NCBI RefSeq assembly: GCF_014805825.1
Contig: NZ_CP061941.1
Span: 3,906,001 to 3,970,000, forward strand
DNA length: 64,000 nucleotides
From: Marinomonas algicola
GTDB taxonomy: Bacteria; Pseudomonadota; Gammaproteobacteria; Pseudomonadales; Marinomonadaceae
Direction: 5' to 3'
A model generated the notes under the pieces. That model was given only the letters and a program-made list of their open reading frames with translations. It had not been told where the DNA came from and did no database searches. Positions 49,640-58,444 of the stretch are shown piece by piece. Both the position numbers and the translations under genes were made by a program. Position 1 is the first letter of the stretch. Every line of letters starts with the position of its first letter.

Positions 49640-50767
49640 CTATTTTTTAATTTCATCAAAAAACTTTTTCACACCATCAAACCAACTTGATTGCTTAGGA
49701 GAATGACTAGAACCTTCCCCCATACTATCATCAAGCTCTTGTAAAAGTTCTTTTTGTCTTTCTGTTAATTTAACTGGCGTTTCAACAATAACGCGGCAAA
49801 TCAAATCACCTACTGGACCACCGCGCACTGGCTTCACGCCTTTGCCACGTAAACGGAACAATTTACCTGTTTGGCATTCTGGAGTGACCTTTAAGCGTAC
49901 ACGACCATCCAATGTCGGCACATCAATCTCGCCTCCTAAAGCCGCTTTTGTAAAGCTAATTGGTACATCACAGTGTAAGTTAGCACCATCCCGCTCAAAA
50001 ATAGCATGAGGTTTAACGGATACTTGAACAAATAAATCACCCGCTGGAGCACCATGAGCCCCCGCTTCACCTTCACCGGATAAACGAATACGATCTCCTG
50101 TATCCACACCAGCAGGAATCTTAACAGACAAGGTTTTGTATTCTTGTGTACGCCCTTGTCCATGACATGATTTACAAGGATCAGAAATAATCTGACCTTG
50201 TCCATGACATTGAGGACAAGTCTGTTGCACAGAGAAAAAACCCTGGGCCATTCGCACTTGACCCTGACCTTGACAAGTAGGGCAAGTCACAGGTTTAGTG
50301 CCAGGTTTCGCACCACTACCGTCACAAGGTTTACAATCGACTAGCGTCGGAATGCGAATTTTTTCGTCACAACCCCAAACAGCCTGCTCTAAATCCAGCT
50401 CTAATGTATATCTCAGGTCAGAACCACGTCGAGCACGACTGCCGCCACCACCTTGGCCACCGCCGCCGAAAATATCACCAAACACATCGCCAAAGATATC
50501 ACTAAAGCCTCCTTGTGCGCCGCCATAGCCACCACCTTGACCATTAACAGCATCATGGCCATATTGATCATAAGCGGATCGCTTCTCGTCAGAAGAAAGC
50601 ACTTCGTAAGCTTCGCCAATTTCTTTAAATTTTTCCAGTGCTTCGGTATTGTCTGGGTTCTTATCAGGGTGGTATTTATTGGCTAGAGATCGATAGGCTT
50701 TTTTGATCTCTTTTTTATCTGCGCCACGTGCTACCCCTAGCACTTCATAATAATCTCTTTTGCTCAT
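49640..50767 (-). CDS. dnaJ: Co-chaperone DnaJ
   Basis: Hsp40 of 375 residues that delivers unfolded clients to DnaK and stimulates its ATPase. The J domain at 1-70 has H33-P34-D35; a Gly/Phe-rich region follows (about 75-115); the zinc-binding region holds four CxxCxGxG-type repeats (CKPCDGSG, CPTCQGQG, CPQCHGQG, CKSCHGQG); two substrate-binding barrel domains complete the protein. It lies 160 bp downstream of dnaK, separated by a hairpin, so its level may be lower than that of DnaK. Confidence 0.98.
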   Translation of the reverse strand: MSKRDYYEVLGVARGADKKEIKKAYRSLANKYHPDKNPDNTEALEKFKEIGEAYEVLSSDEKRSAYDQYGHDAVNGQGGGYGGAQGGFSDIFGDVFGDIFGGGGQGGGGSRARRGSDLRYTLELDLEQAVWGCDEKIRIPTLVDCKPCDGSGAKPGTKPVTCPTCQGQGQVRMAQGFFSVQQTCPQCHGQGQIISDPCKSCHGQGRTQEYKTLSVKIPAGVDTGDRIRLSGEGEAGAHGAPAGDLFVQVSVKPHAIFERDGANLHCDVPISFTKAALGGEIDVPTLDGRVRLKVTPECQTGKLFRLRGKGVKPVRGGPVGDLICRVIVETPVKLTERQKELLQELDDSMGEGSSHSPKQSSWFDGVKKFFDEIKK

Positions 50768-50857
50768 AACAGGTGGTCCTGGGCAGTAAAGTCGAAAGTA
50801 GATACATTCATTTTATTGAATACAAACAAGAATAGAAAAACTCGTGTAATAAATAAC

Positions 50858-50882
50858 AAAACACGGCCATTGACCGTGTTTT
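50858..50882 (-). terminator. Hairpin between dnaK and dnaJ
   Basis: AAAACACGG and CCGTGTTTT pair around a 7-nt loop, with TTTTGTTATTT following on the minus strand. It may be a partial terminator that lowers dnaJ expression relative to dnaK. Confidence 0.7.
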
Positions 50883-50927
50883 ATTATTACCGAAAATCTA
50901 GCTAGATCTACCTAGATTCATAACGGC

Positions 50928-52844
50928 TTATTTTTTCTCGTCTTTTACTTCTTCGAATTCAGCATCAACGGCATCATCTTGCTTAGCGTCTTCAGCTGAT
51001 GGTTGTTCACCCGCTTCGGCAGCTTCAGCTTCTGCATACATTTTCTGAGCCAGTGTTCCAGAAGCTTGAGTCAACGCCGTGGTTTTCTCTTCGATCACTT
51101 CTTTATCGTTGGACGTCAATGCTTCTTCCAATTCAGTAATCGCTTTCTCGATCGCTTCTTTTTCTTCCGCTGTCGCTTTATCACCAGCATCAGTCAACGT
51201 TTTACGAGTGGCATGGATCATACCGTCGGCCGTGTTACGAACCTGAACAAGCTCTTCAAATTTACGATCTTCTTCAGCATTCGCCTCAGCATCACGAACC
51301 ATTTGTTCAACTTCGTCATCACTCAAGCCTGAAGACGCTTTGATCACAATAGATTGCTCTTTGCCTGTTGCCTTGTCTTTGGCAGAAACACTCAAAATAC
51401 CGTTAGCATCAATATCGAAGCTTACTTCAATTTGTGGTACACCGCGTGGAGCAGGTGGAATCTCTGCCAAGTCAAAGCGACCTAGTGATTTATTTTGAGA
51501 CGCCTGTTTACGCTCACCCTGTACCGCATGAATTGTCACTGCGCTTTGGTTGTCTTCTGCAGTAGAGAATGTTTGCGACTTCTTAGTAGGGATAGTCGTG
51601 TTTTTCTCGATCAGAGCCGTCATTACACCACCCATTGTCTCAATACCTAGAGACAAAGGCGTCACGTCTAATAGAAGAACGTCTTTTACATCACCTGCAA
51701 GTACCGCACCTTGAATAGAAGCACCGATTGCCACAGCTTCGTCAGGGTTTACATCTTTACGAGGTTCTTTACCAAAGAACTCCGTTACCTTAGCTTGCAC
51801 TAAAGGCATACGAGTTTGACCACCGACTAGGATAACTTCATCGATATCAGAGGCACTCAGATCTGCATCTTTCAGCGCTTGACGACAAGGCTCAAGAGAT
51901 TTCGTAACCAACTCTTCAACTAAAGACTCAAGTTTAGAGCGAGTCAATTTAACGTTTAAGTGTTTTGGTCCTGACGCATCAGCCGTAATGTAAGGTAAAT
52001 TAACTTCTGTTTGCGTAGCTGATGACAATTCAACTTTGGCTTTTTCGCCAGCTTCTTTCAAGCGCTGTAATGCTAGAGGATCGTTATGTAAATCGATACC
52101 AGATTGTTTCTTAAATTCCGCGGCTAAAAATTCAATAATACGCATATCGAAATCTTCACCACCTAGGAATGTGTCTCCATTGGTAGCCAATACTTCAAAT
52201 TGTTTCTCACCATCAACGTCAGCGATCTCAATGATAGAGATATCGAATGTACCACCACCAAGGTCATAAACCGCAATAACGGAATCGCCAGCGTTTTTGT
52301 CTAAGCCATAAGCTAGAGCGGCCGCTGTTGGTTCGTTGATGATACGTTTTACTTCAAGACCGGCAATTTTACCGGCGTCTTTTGTTGCTTGACGCTGAGA
52401 ATCATTGAAATAAGCAGGAACCGTAATTACGGCTTCAGTGACTTTTTCACCTAGATAATCTTCCGCTGTTTTTTTCATTTTTTTCAAAACTTCAGCGGAG
52501 ATTTGTGGTGGCGCTTTCTTGTCGCCTTTCACTTCGACCCATGCATCGCCATTTTCCGCTTCAATAATTTTGTACGGTACCATTGAGATGTCTTTTTGAA
52601 CCACATCATCTTTAAAGCGACGACCGATCAAACGCTTAACAGCAAACAATGTATTCGTTGGGTTGGTAACGGCTTGACGTTTTGCAGACTGGCCAACCAA
52701 TATTTCGCCATCATCAGCATAAGCCACGATGGAAGGCGTGGTGCGATCGCCTTCAGCATTTTCAATTACACGCGCTTTGTCACCGTCTAGTACGGAAACA
52801 CAAGAATTTGTTGTACCTAAATCTATACCTATGATTTTACCCAT
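50928..52844 (-). CDS. dnaK: Chaperone DnaK (Hsp70)
   Basis: Hsp70 of 638 residues, the same size as E. coli DnaK. The ATPase domain begins GKIIGIDLGTTNSCVSVLDG, with the phosphate loops AVYDLGGGTFDISI and VILVGGQTRMP; the substrate-binding domain starts near 390 (DVTPLSLGIETMGGV) and the lid ends in the EEVKDEKK tail that grips co-chaperones. It lies between grpE and dnaJ in the standard order and is 101 bp downstream of grpE. Heat-shock control comes from the sigma-32 promoter before grpE. Confidence 0.99.
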   Translation of the reverse strand: MGKIIGIDLGTTNSCVSVLDGDKARVIENAEGDRTTPSIVAYADDGEILVGQSAKRQAVTNPTNTLFAVKRLIGRRFKDDVVQKDISMVPYKIIEAENGDAWVEVKGDKKAPPQISAEVLKKMKKTAEDYLGEKVTEAVITVPAYFNDSQRQATKDAGKIAGLEVKRIINEPTAAALAYGLDKNAGDSVIAVYDLGGGTFDISIIEIADVDGEKQFEVLATNGDTFLGGEDFDMRIIEFLAAEFKKQSGIDLHNDPLALQRLKEAGEKAKVELSSATQTEVNLPYITADASGPKHLNVKLTRSKLESLVEELVTKSLEPCRQALKDADLSASDIDEVILVGGQTRMPLVQAKVTEFFGKEPRKDVNPDEAVAIGASIQGAVLAGDVKDVLLLDVTPLSLGIETMGGVMTALIEKNTTIPTKKSQTFSTAEDNQSAVTIHAVQGERKQASQNKSLGRFDLAEIPPAPRGVPQIEVSFDIDANGILSVSAKDKATGKEQSIVIKASSGLSDDEVEQMVRDAEANAEEDRKFEELVQVRNTADGMIHATRKTLTDAGDKATAEEKEAIEKAITELEEALTSNDKEVIEEKTTALTQASGTLAQKMYAEAEAAEAGEQPSAEDAKQDDAVDAEFEEVKDEKK

Positions 52845-52945
52845 GGTTTTCTTCTCCAGTAAAAATCAGTTATTACGATGTTATTCTGTATTTGGGTGCT
52901 CTTTTGAGCATTTCAACCGATCAGTGTCAAAAAAATGACAGATTT

Positions 52946-53536
52946 TTAAGCTGCACTCGAAACGACTACCATTGCAGGTCGCAAAAGGCGCCCATGTAAT
53001 GTGTAACCTTTCTGAATCACATCCATTACCGTGTTCGGCTCTAAGTCAGGGTTAGGCACCATAGTCATCGCTTGGTGTAACTCTGGGTTGAAGGGTTCTC
53101 CATGAGGGTCAACAGCATGCACCTCAAAGCGAGCTAAGGCTTCAAGTAATCCCTTCAATGTTAACTCAACGCCTTCACGCATCAAATCTTCACCATCGGC
53201 CTTTTCAGTTGACGTAAGTGCCCGCTCTAGATTGTCTGCTACTAAAACAATTTCTTTAGCGAACTTCTCTAAGCCAAATTTATGAGCCTTTTCAACATCA
53301 AGATCTGCACGACGACGAATATTTTGCGCATCGGCTTGTGCACGTAACGCTGCTTCTTTATATTTCGTAGCTTCTTCTAAAGCTACAGACAGCTGCTCAT
53401 CAAATTCAGAACTGAAACCTTCCGCTTCAGGTTCTAGAATGGATTCGACACTTTCATTCTCAGGTTGAATGTTTTCTGCTTCGTTGTTCAAAATTTGCTC
53501 CGCATCAAAAGATGGATTTTTTTGCTGATCACTCAT
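52946..53536 (-). CDS. grpE: Nucleotide exchange factor GrpE
   Basis: Dimeric ADP-release factor for DnaK, 196 residues (E. coli 197). An acidic disordered N-terminus (about 1-45) is followed by the long coiled coil (YKEAALRAQADAQNIRRRAD) and the beta-wing domain ending GYTLHGRLLRPAMVVV. The ATG at 53536 has a strong GGAGG 6 bp upstream; an ATG at 53566 reads through that site and is unlikely. It is first of the grpE-dnaK-dnaJ set, with a sigma-32 promoter about 45 bp upstream. Confidence 0.97.
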   Translation of the reverse strand: MSDQQKNPSFDAEQILNNEAENIQPENESVESILEPEAEGFSSEFDEQLSVALEEATKYKEAALRAQADAQNIRRRADLDVEKAHKFGLEKFAKEIVLVADNLERALTSTEKADGEDLMREGVELTLKGLLEALARFEVHAVDPHGEPFNPELHQAMTMVPNPDLEPNTVMDVIQKGYTLHGRLLRPAMVVVSSAA

Positions 53537-53580
53537 TAGTTCCTCCAAATAACAGAACGTGTTCAATGTCTGTGTGGCAT

Positions 53581-53608
53581 ATATGGGGATGAGCAGATTA
53601 CTTTCAAT
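53581..53608 (-). promoter_or_regulatory. Sigma-32 heat-shock promoter of grpE-dnaK-dnaJ
   Basis: On the minus strand ATTGAAA (53608-53602), a 13-bp spacer and CCCCATAT (53588-53581) match the sigma-32 consensus CTTGAAA-N11-16-CCCCATNT almost exactly. The start codon of grpE lies 45 bp downstream. Confidence 0.85.
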
Positions 53609-53792
53609 AGCAAACCCGCATTAAATTTAAGGGGATTTTAGAGAGGAAATTATCTTTAGAAAAAGAAACGTTAAATCTTAGGTTTGGCGCAGATACGGTT
53701 GATGAAAATACGATAAAATTCAGATAAAGAAAGTCAGCAGGCATGACGTATAAGCGTTTAGTTATTTATTTTTCGTCGTTATCACTCTGTAG

Positions 53793-53845
53793 AAAAACGA
53801 ACGCAGAGCCATCTCTTATCCAATAAAGTTTTGCGCTGCGTTCGA
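53793..53845 (-). terminator. Terminator of the dgc operon
   Basis: CGAACGCAG (53798-53806) pairs with CTGCGTTCG (53836-53844); the minus strand then reads TTTTT. It lies 19 bp beyond the stop codon of dgcA. Confidence 0.75.
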
Positions 53846-53863
53846 CCCTCTCATTACTCTATT

Positions 53864-54850
53864 CTACTCACCCCAGACACTGGGGTTGGGATGCACAAGA
53901 CTCCCTTCATAATGCATTCTTGCTTGTCTATCTTTAGAGAGTAATAATGGACCATCAATATCAACCCAACGCGCTTTCTGAGACAACAATAAAGCGGGCG
54001 CCATGGCCAATGACGTGCCAAGCATGCAGCCCACCATAATCTCAAAGCCTTGATTTTCAGCCTCATCAAGCAACGCCAACGCTTCGGTCATACCTCCAGT
54101 CTTATCCAATTTGATATTAACGCCTTGATAGCGCCCTTTTAACGCCTCTAGCGAAGAACAGTCAAGACACGACTCATCAGCCACGATTGGTATTTCTGGA
54201 TGTAACCCCTCCAATAAATGCTCTTCTTCAGGACACAAGGGCTGTTCTATCATTTCAACACCCAGTTTGACCAGCTCAGGTAAGTAAGACGTTAATTGTG
54301 AGAAACTCCAGCCAGTATTAGCATCAATTACCAAACGCGTGTCAGGAGCCGCCTCTCGGACGGCCTTGACTTTATCTAAATCGCCTTGACGGCCTAATTT
54401 CAATTTTAGAATTGGCCGGTGTTTTTGCCTCTCAGCCGCTTTTGCCATATTCTCCGCTGTATCTAACGACAAAGTGTATACAGTAACAACAGGGTGAGGA
54501 GGTCCACTAAAACCGGCCAGTTGCCAGGCAGGCAAACTAGCCTGCTTGGCTTCTAACTCGAATAAGGCGCAGTCGACTGCATTTCTGGCGGCTCCAGAAG
54601 GTAAATGCGAACGAAGATCTAAACGATTAAGTCCAGATTCAATGTGTGTTTTAACGCTTTCTATCATCTTTACAACATTTGGATAGGCTGGTTCAAAGAC
54701 ATCCATACGCTCGCATTCTCCGCGACCTATCAAGCCATTTTGCTCAATTTCGACAACAACGACTTCGCCGTTTAGCTGTGGCGCCATACGAGAAATGATA
54801 AAAGGCTCATGCAGTGGCCATTTTTCCACATATATATTCATTTTACGCAT
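53864..54850 (-). CDS. dgcA: N-acetyl-D-glutamate racemase DgcA / dipeptide-epimerase family
   Basis: Enolase-superfamily racemase of 328 residues. Active-site residues of the Ala-Glu epimerase subgroup are visible: K149 and K151 (LKLKLG), metal ligands D176, E202 and D225, and K247 in NIKLDKTGG. Classical annotation is L-Ala-D/L-Glu epimerase. Pairing with the DUF1611 gene, whose stop shares one base with this start, instead matches the DgcN-DgcA route of marine bacteria, in which DgcA turns N-acetyl-D-glutamate into the L form. GGAG lies 8 bp upstream. Family is firm; the D-glutamate role rests on context. Confidence 0.78.
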   Translation of the reverse strand: MRKMNIYVEKWPLHEPFIISRMAPQLNGEVVVVEIEQNGLIGRGECERMDVFEPAYPNVVKMIESVKTHIESGLNRLDLRSHLPSGAARNAVDCALFELEAKQASLPAWQLAGFSGPPHPVVTVYTLSLDTAENMAKAAERQKHRPILKLKLGRQGDLDKVKAVREAAPDTRLVIDANTGWSFSQLTSYLPELVKLGVEMIEQPLCPEEEHLLEGLHPEIPIVADESCLDCSSLEALKGRYQGVNIKLDKTGGMTEALALLDEAENQGFEIMVGCMLGTSLAMAPALLLSQKARWVDIDGPLLLSKDRQARMHYEGSLVHPNPSVWGE

Positions 54851-55863
54851 TATAGAGTCTCCAATTTATTTACGATTGAAGAAACGCCCGTGCGCACAGG
54901 ATCTACAACGGGCACACCAAATTGAACTTCTAATCGAGCCATTTCACGTAGAGCGTCAGCTTCTGACAAATTCATTGTATTTAAAGCAATCCCGCCAAGA
55001 GAAATACTTGGGTTGGTTAAAGCGCCCATAGCTAAATTTGTAGCAATTACCGTTTCTAGGTCAGGTACTAAATAACCGTCCATAGAATCCATTTGATCAC
55101 GTCCCGCTTCATGACAAACAATCAGCACGTCCGCTTGAGCACCATGCAACAATCCCAAACTCACGCCAGCGTAGGCCGGATGAAATAATGAGCCTTGGCC
55201 TTCAATAATATCCCAATGATCTGTGGTGTTATCAGGAGAAAGCGCTTCAACCATGCCAGCAATAAAATCAGACACAACCGCATCCACTGGCACACCGTTC
55301 CCTTCGATCAAAATGCCGGTTTGACCTGTGGCTCGAAAGGACACATTTAGGCCTCTTCGTTCCATTTCTTTATGAATGGCGAGAGTTGTGAACATTTTAC
55401 CAACACAACAATCTGTCCCAACACTAAGCAATCGTTTGCCTTTTCTCGGCAGGCCAGTACCACATACCATTTCCCCTTTTGGTATTCTCACATCAAACAA
55501 GCTTTGCCCTGTTCGTTCGGCGGCCGCAACCAGCTCGGGAATATCACACAATCGCATATGCAAACCACTGGCAATATCTAATCCCGCTTCCATGGCTTCC
55601 GTAAGCAAACCTATCCATTCTGCTGGCAAGGTCCCTCCAATTGGGGCCAGACCAATGACAAAAGTTTTTGCGCCGGCATCAGCCGCCTGCTGAATAGAGA
55701 GGTCGGGCAAACCTAAATCGGCCTTTGCCCCTGGTAACTTAAGCTGAGCTACGCACTTTTCAGGGCGCCAATGAGCAATGCCTTTCGCCACTTTTGCCAT
55801 TAATAGATCATTAGCATCACCTAAGAAAACCAAATATGGCGCTTTTAATATCAAGGTGTTCAT
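54850..55863 (-). CDS. dgcN: D-glutamate N-acetyltransferase DgcN (DUF1611 family)
   Basis: Cytoplasmic protein of 337 residues from the DUF1611/COG3367 family. An N-terminal Rossmann-like part (FVIGLAPIGGTLP) precedes a P-loop at 149-157 (GTDCCVGKM) and IIEGQGSLFHPAYAGVS. In Pseudoalteromonas a member named DgcN acetylates D-glutamate as the first step of its catabolism, with DgcA as partner. Here the two are coupled by a one-base overlap and follow a polar amino-acid ABC transporter, which supports the assignment. The stop codon lies on the dgcA start (TAATG). Biochemical role inferred by homology and context. Confidence 0.75.
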   Translation of the reverse strand: MNTLILKAPYLVFLGDANDLLMAKVAKGIAHWRPEKCVAQLKLPGAKADLGLPDLSIQQAADAGAKTFVIGLAPIGGTLPAEWIGLLTEAMEAGLDIASGLHMRLCDIPELVAAAERTGQSLFDVRIPKGEMVCGTGLPRKGKRLLSVGTDCCVGKMFTTLAIHKEMERRGLNVSFRATGQTGILIEGNGVPVDAVVSDFIAGMVEALSPDNTTDHWDIIEGQGSLFHPAYAGVSLGLLHGAQADVLIVCHEAGRDQMDSMDGYLVPDLETVIATNLAMGALTNPSISLGGIALNTMNLSEADALREMARLEVQFGVPVVDPVRTGVSSIVNKLETL

Positions 55864-55952
55864 GATTGCCTTCCTTTTTAGGTCAAACGATCTCCCAGAA
55901 GCGAAAATCGCCCTGTTAATAATCGTTATTGGGTTAATAAATTTGAATTAGC

Positions 55953-56672
55953 TCAGCGCACTCTTTTCAAAGTGGCTTTAGCTTTACTTTGTGAGTAAGT
56001 TAGATGTCGTTTAAAATGCTGCTCCAGTTGTCTCCACAAGAGAACAAAGCAGGTTGTAAGCAACAAATACAAGCAGGCCGCTGTAAAGTAGGTTGAAATA
56101 TCAAATGTTTGCGAAAAGACTCGACGAGTTTGCCCCATCAAATCCATAACAGTAATCACGCTTGCAACCGCCCCACCCTTTAACATCAAAATGAATTCGT
56201 TACCTAACGCTGGAAACGCGATGCGGTAAGCCAGTGGCAAAATAATGTGTCTATACAATAAGGAGGCAGGCATCCCCATCGCGCGTCCCGCTTCGATAGC
56301 ACCTTGGTTTACTGACTGTAAAGCACCTCTTAGAATTTCTGTTTGGTAAGCTAAGGAGTTCAAAGTAAACGTAAGTAAGGCGCAATTTACTGGATCTCTG
56401 AAGAAACCCCACAAGCCTGCATCCATTAACAAAGGCCGAAATTCTCCTGACCCGTAATACACTAAGAAGAGTTGAGCAATCAGTGGTGTACCACGAAAAA
56501 AAGAGATATACACTTGTATCGGAATTCTCAGATAGCGGCTAGGGTTGGTTCTCAATATCGCCATAGGCAAAGCAAAAATAGCGGCAATTAACACCGCAAT
56601 AAAAGTGATTTTTAATGTTAACAGTGCCCCATCAACGAAAACAGGTGCATAGTTTTGAATAATATTAAGCAC
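55953..56672 (-). CDS. Polar amino-acid ABC transporter permease (second)
   Basis: Inner-membrane permease of 239 residues in the HisM/GlnP class. About five helices are visible, with the ABC docking loop EAGRAMGMPASLLYRHIILP and LGNEFILMLKGGAVASVITV after it. It starts 25 bp after the first permease ends and precedes dgcN by 89 bp, so the set forms a five-gene operon. No ATPase gene is found in the window, so the energiser must come from elsewhere. D-glutamate or another acidic amino acid is the likely cargo by context. Confidence 0.9.
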   Translation of the reverse strand: MLNIIQNYAPVFVDGALLTLKITFIAVLIAAIFALPMAILRTNPSRYLRIPIQVYISFFRGTPLIAQLFLVYYGSGEFRPLLMDAGLWGFFRDPVNCALLTFTLNSLAYQTEILRGALQSVNQGAIEAGRAMGMPASLLYRHIILPLAYRIAFPALGNEFILMLKGGAVASVITVMDLMGQTRRVFSQTFDISTYFTAACLYLLLTTCFVLLWRQLEQHFKRHLTYSQSKAKATLKRVR

Positions 56673-56697
56673 AATATTCTCCTAAGCCGTCGTGTTA

Positions 56698-57426
56698 TTA
56701 ATGACGAGGTTGCATGCCCCGATTGGCCCTAATCTCAAGCTGAGCCAATACCCGCTCAAACAAAATACAAATCAGCCAATAAAGCGCGCACACAGTGAGG
56801 TAAAACAAAAATGGTTTTTTTGTCGCACCAACAGCAATATTGGTCATTCTCATCAAATCATCTAGCGCAATAACAGACACTAACGCTGTATCCTTGACTA
56901 AATTAATCCAAAGGTTTCCAAGTCCAGGCAGAGCCAAACGAATAATTTGTGGCCGCTCGATTAACCAGAAAATTTGCACCCTCCCCATAGCAAGAGACTG
57001 ACCGGCTTCTCGTTGTCCTTTATCAATAGACTGCCACGCCCCACGCAACACTTCTGCAGCATAACCACTAAACACCAAACTCAGAGCGATCACGCCAGCA
57101 AGAAAAGGACTGAAGTCAAAATAGCCATTATTGGGGCTGAACCAGGCGAGCAGTTGATTTATGAATAAGCCAACACCGTGATAAATCATAAACAGCGTTA
57201 ACAGCTCAGGCAGCCCTCGAATAACCGTTGTAAACAGAAGTGCTATACTTCTTGTTAAACGTGATTGACTCATCGACATTGCCGACACACTGCCCCCCAA
57301 AAGCAAACCAAAGGGGAGAGCAGAACAAGCCAACAATAACGTAATCAGTAGACCTTTGAGCAGTTCATCACCCCACCCTTGATCACCAAAACTAAGAAGT
57401 GCTAATGCTTCAGAGAACCCTGTCAT
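56698..57426 (-). CDS. Polar amino-acid ABC transporter permease (first)
   Basis: Inner-membrane permease of 242 residues in the HisQ class. It has about five helices and the EAA loop EAGQSLAMGRVQIFWLIERP, followed by LPGLGNLWINLVKDTALVSV. It should pair with the permease at 55953 as a heterodimer. It lies 72 bp downstream of the binding-protein gene. Similar HisQ/HisM pairs carry histidine, arginine, opines or glutamate; only the attached dgc genes point to D-glutamate. Confidence 0.9.
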   Translation of the reverse strand: MTGFSEALALLSFGDQGWGDELLKGLLITLLLACSALPFGLLLGGSVSAMSMSQSRLTRSIALLFTTVIRGLPELLTLFMIYHGVGLFINQLLAWFSPNNGYFDFSPFLAGVIALSLVFSGYAAEVLRGAWQSIDKGQREAGQSLAMGRVQIFWLIERPQIIRLALPGLGNLWINLVKDTALVSVIALDDLMRMTNIAVGATKKPFLFYLTVCALYWLICILFERVLAQLEIRANRGMQPRH

Positions 57427-57498
57427 GTTTTAAGCCACCCTTCAAAAAAAACCATAGAAAGACGCGCGACAATAAACGCATTCGTATAACCTAAAGAT

Positions 57499-58275
57499 TT
57501 ATTCCAACGTCAGCAGGTTAAGAGTGAAATATTTTTTATTAATTTTTTGATAGGTGCCGTTCGCAATAATCGCCGCTAAGGCAAGGTTCACGTCTTTCAA
57601 TAATGCCTTATCGCCCTTCCTCATCGCCATACCAACACCGTCACCAACGTAAGCAGGGTCCGTGATCATTTCGCCAACCCGTTCGCAACAAGCACCATCG
57701 ACAGAGTTCAACCAATCCGTCATAGGCATAATATCGCCCGCTTGAGCATCAATGCGTCCGCTCACCAAATCCAAATTAACAGCGTCTTGTGTTGGGTATA
57801 AACGCACATCAGATTCAGGATAATTTGCGAGTAGGTACTCAGCTTGAGTAGTAGAACCTTGAGCCCCAATAATTTTTCCCTTCATGGCATCAGGTGACAC
57901 ATCAGTCAGTGCAACGTATTTATCCGCCACAAACGTCATCGCAGAAGCTTGATAAGGCTGACTGAATGCAACCTGCTCTTTACGCGCCTCTGTAATAAAC
58001 ATTGACGCTAATACAAGATCGTACTTGTTTGCTAAAAGAGCCGGAATGATACCGTCCCAATCTTGAGCAACAAACTTACACTCACGCTTCATTTCCAGAC
58101 AAATCGCTTTACCAATATCAATGTCAAATCCAGCCAATTGGCCATCCGCTGTATAATAATTAAATGGGGGGTAAGCCCCTTCTGTTCCGATTCGTAAAGT
58201 ATCGCTAGCCACAACGGACATCGCCGTTAACGAAAGACAAGAGAGAACGGCACTGGTCAAAAAAACATTTTTCAT
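57499..58275 (-). CDS. Periplasmic amino-acid-binding protein of ABC transporter
   Basis: Type II periplasmic receptor of 258 residues. The signal peptide ends SVVAS near residue 23. The family signature GAYPPFNYYTADGQLAGFDIDIG follows, then the usual two-lobe pattern (GKIIGAQGSTTQAEYLL, then GDGVGMAMRKGD). An extra cysteine pair (GACCERV) occurs late in the protein. The start at 58275 has AAGGAA upstream; the frame runs 43 codons further but over the regulator promoter. First gene of the operon with two permeases, dgcN and dgcA. Confidence 0.92.
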   Translation of the reverse strand: MKNVFLTSAVLSCLSLTAMSVVASDTLRIGTEGAYPPFNYYTADGQLAGFDIDIGKAICLEMKRECKFVAQDWDGIIPALLANKYDLVLASMFITEARKEQVAFSQPYQASAMTFVADKYVALTDVSPDAMKGKIIGAQGSTTQAEYLLANYPESDVRLYPTQDAVNLDLVSGRIDAQAGDIMPMTDWLNSVDGACCERVGEMITDPAYVGDGVGMAMRKGDKALLKDVNLALAAIIANGTYQKINKKYFTLNLLTLE

Positions 58276-58395
58276 ACTGAGTTCCTTACTTCTACAACAA
58301 GAATGATCCGCATAGCCCTTTATAAGAGAAAGGATGCGAGGAGTCGTTTCGAGTATCGTCAAAATCCCCACACTATAAAAATGATAAATAAATAT

Positions 58396-58418
58396 GCTAT
58401 ACATAGCCTACCGCTATG
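58396..58418. promoter_or_regulatory. Candidate LysR operator upstream of dgc operon
   Basis: Overlapping palindromes GCTATACATAGC (58396-58407) and CATAGC-CTACC-GCTATG (58402-58418) lie in the 169-bp divergent region between the binding-protein gene and the LysR gene, about 30 bp before the latter. Inverted repeats of this type are typical LysR sites. Function inferred. Confidence 0.45.
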
Positions 58419-58444
58419 CTTATTTACATTTATGGAATTTAACC

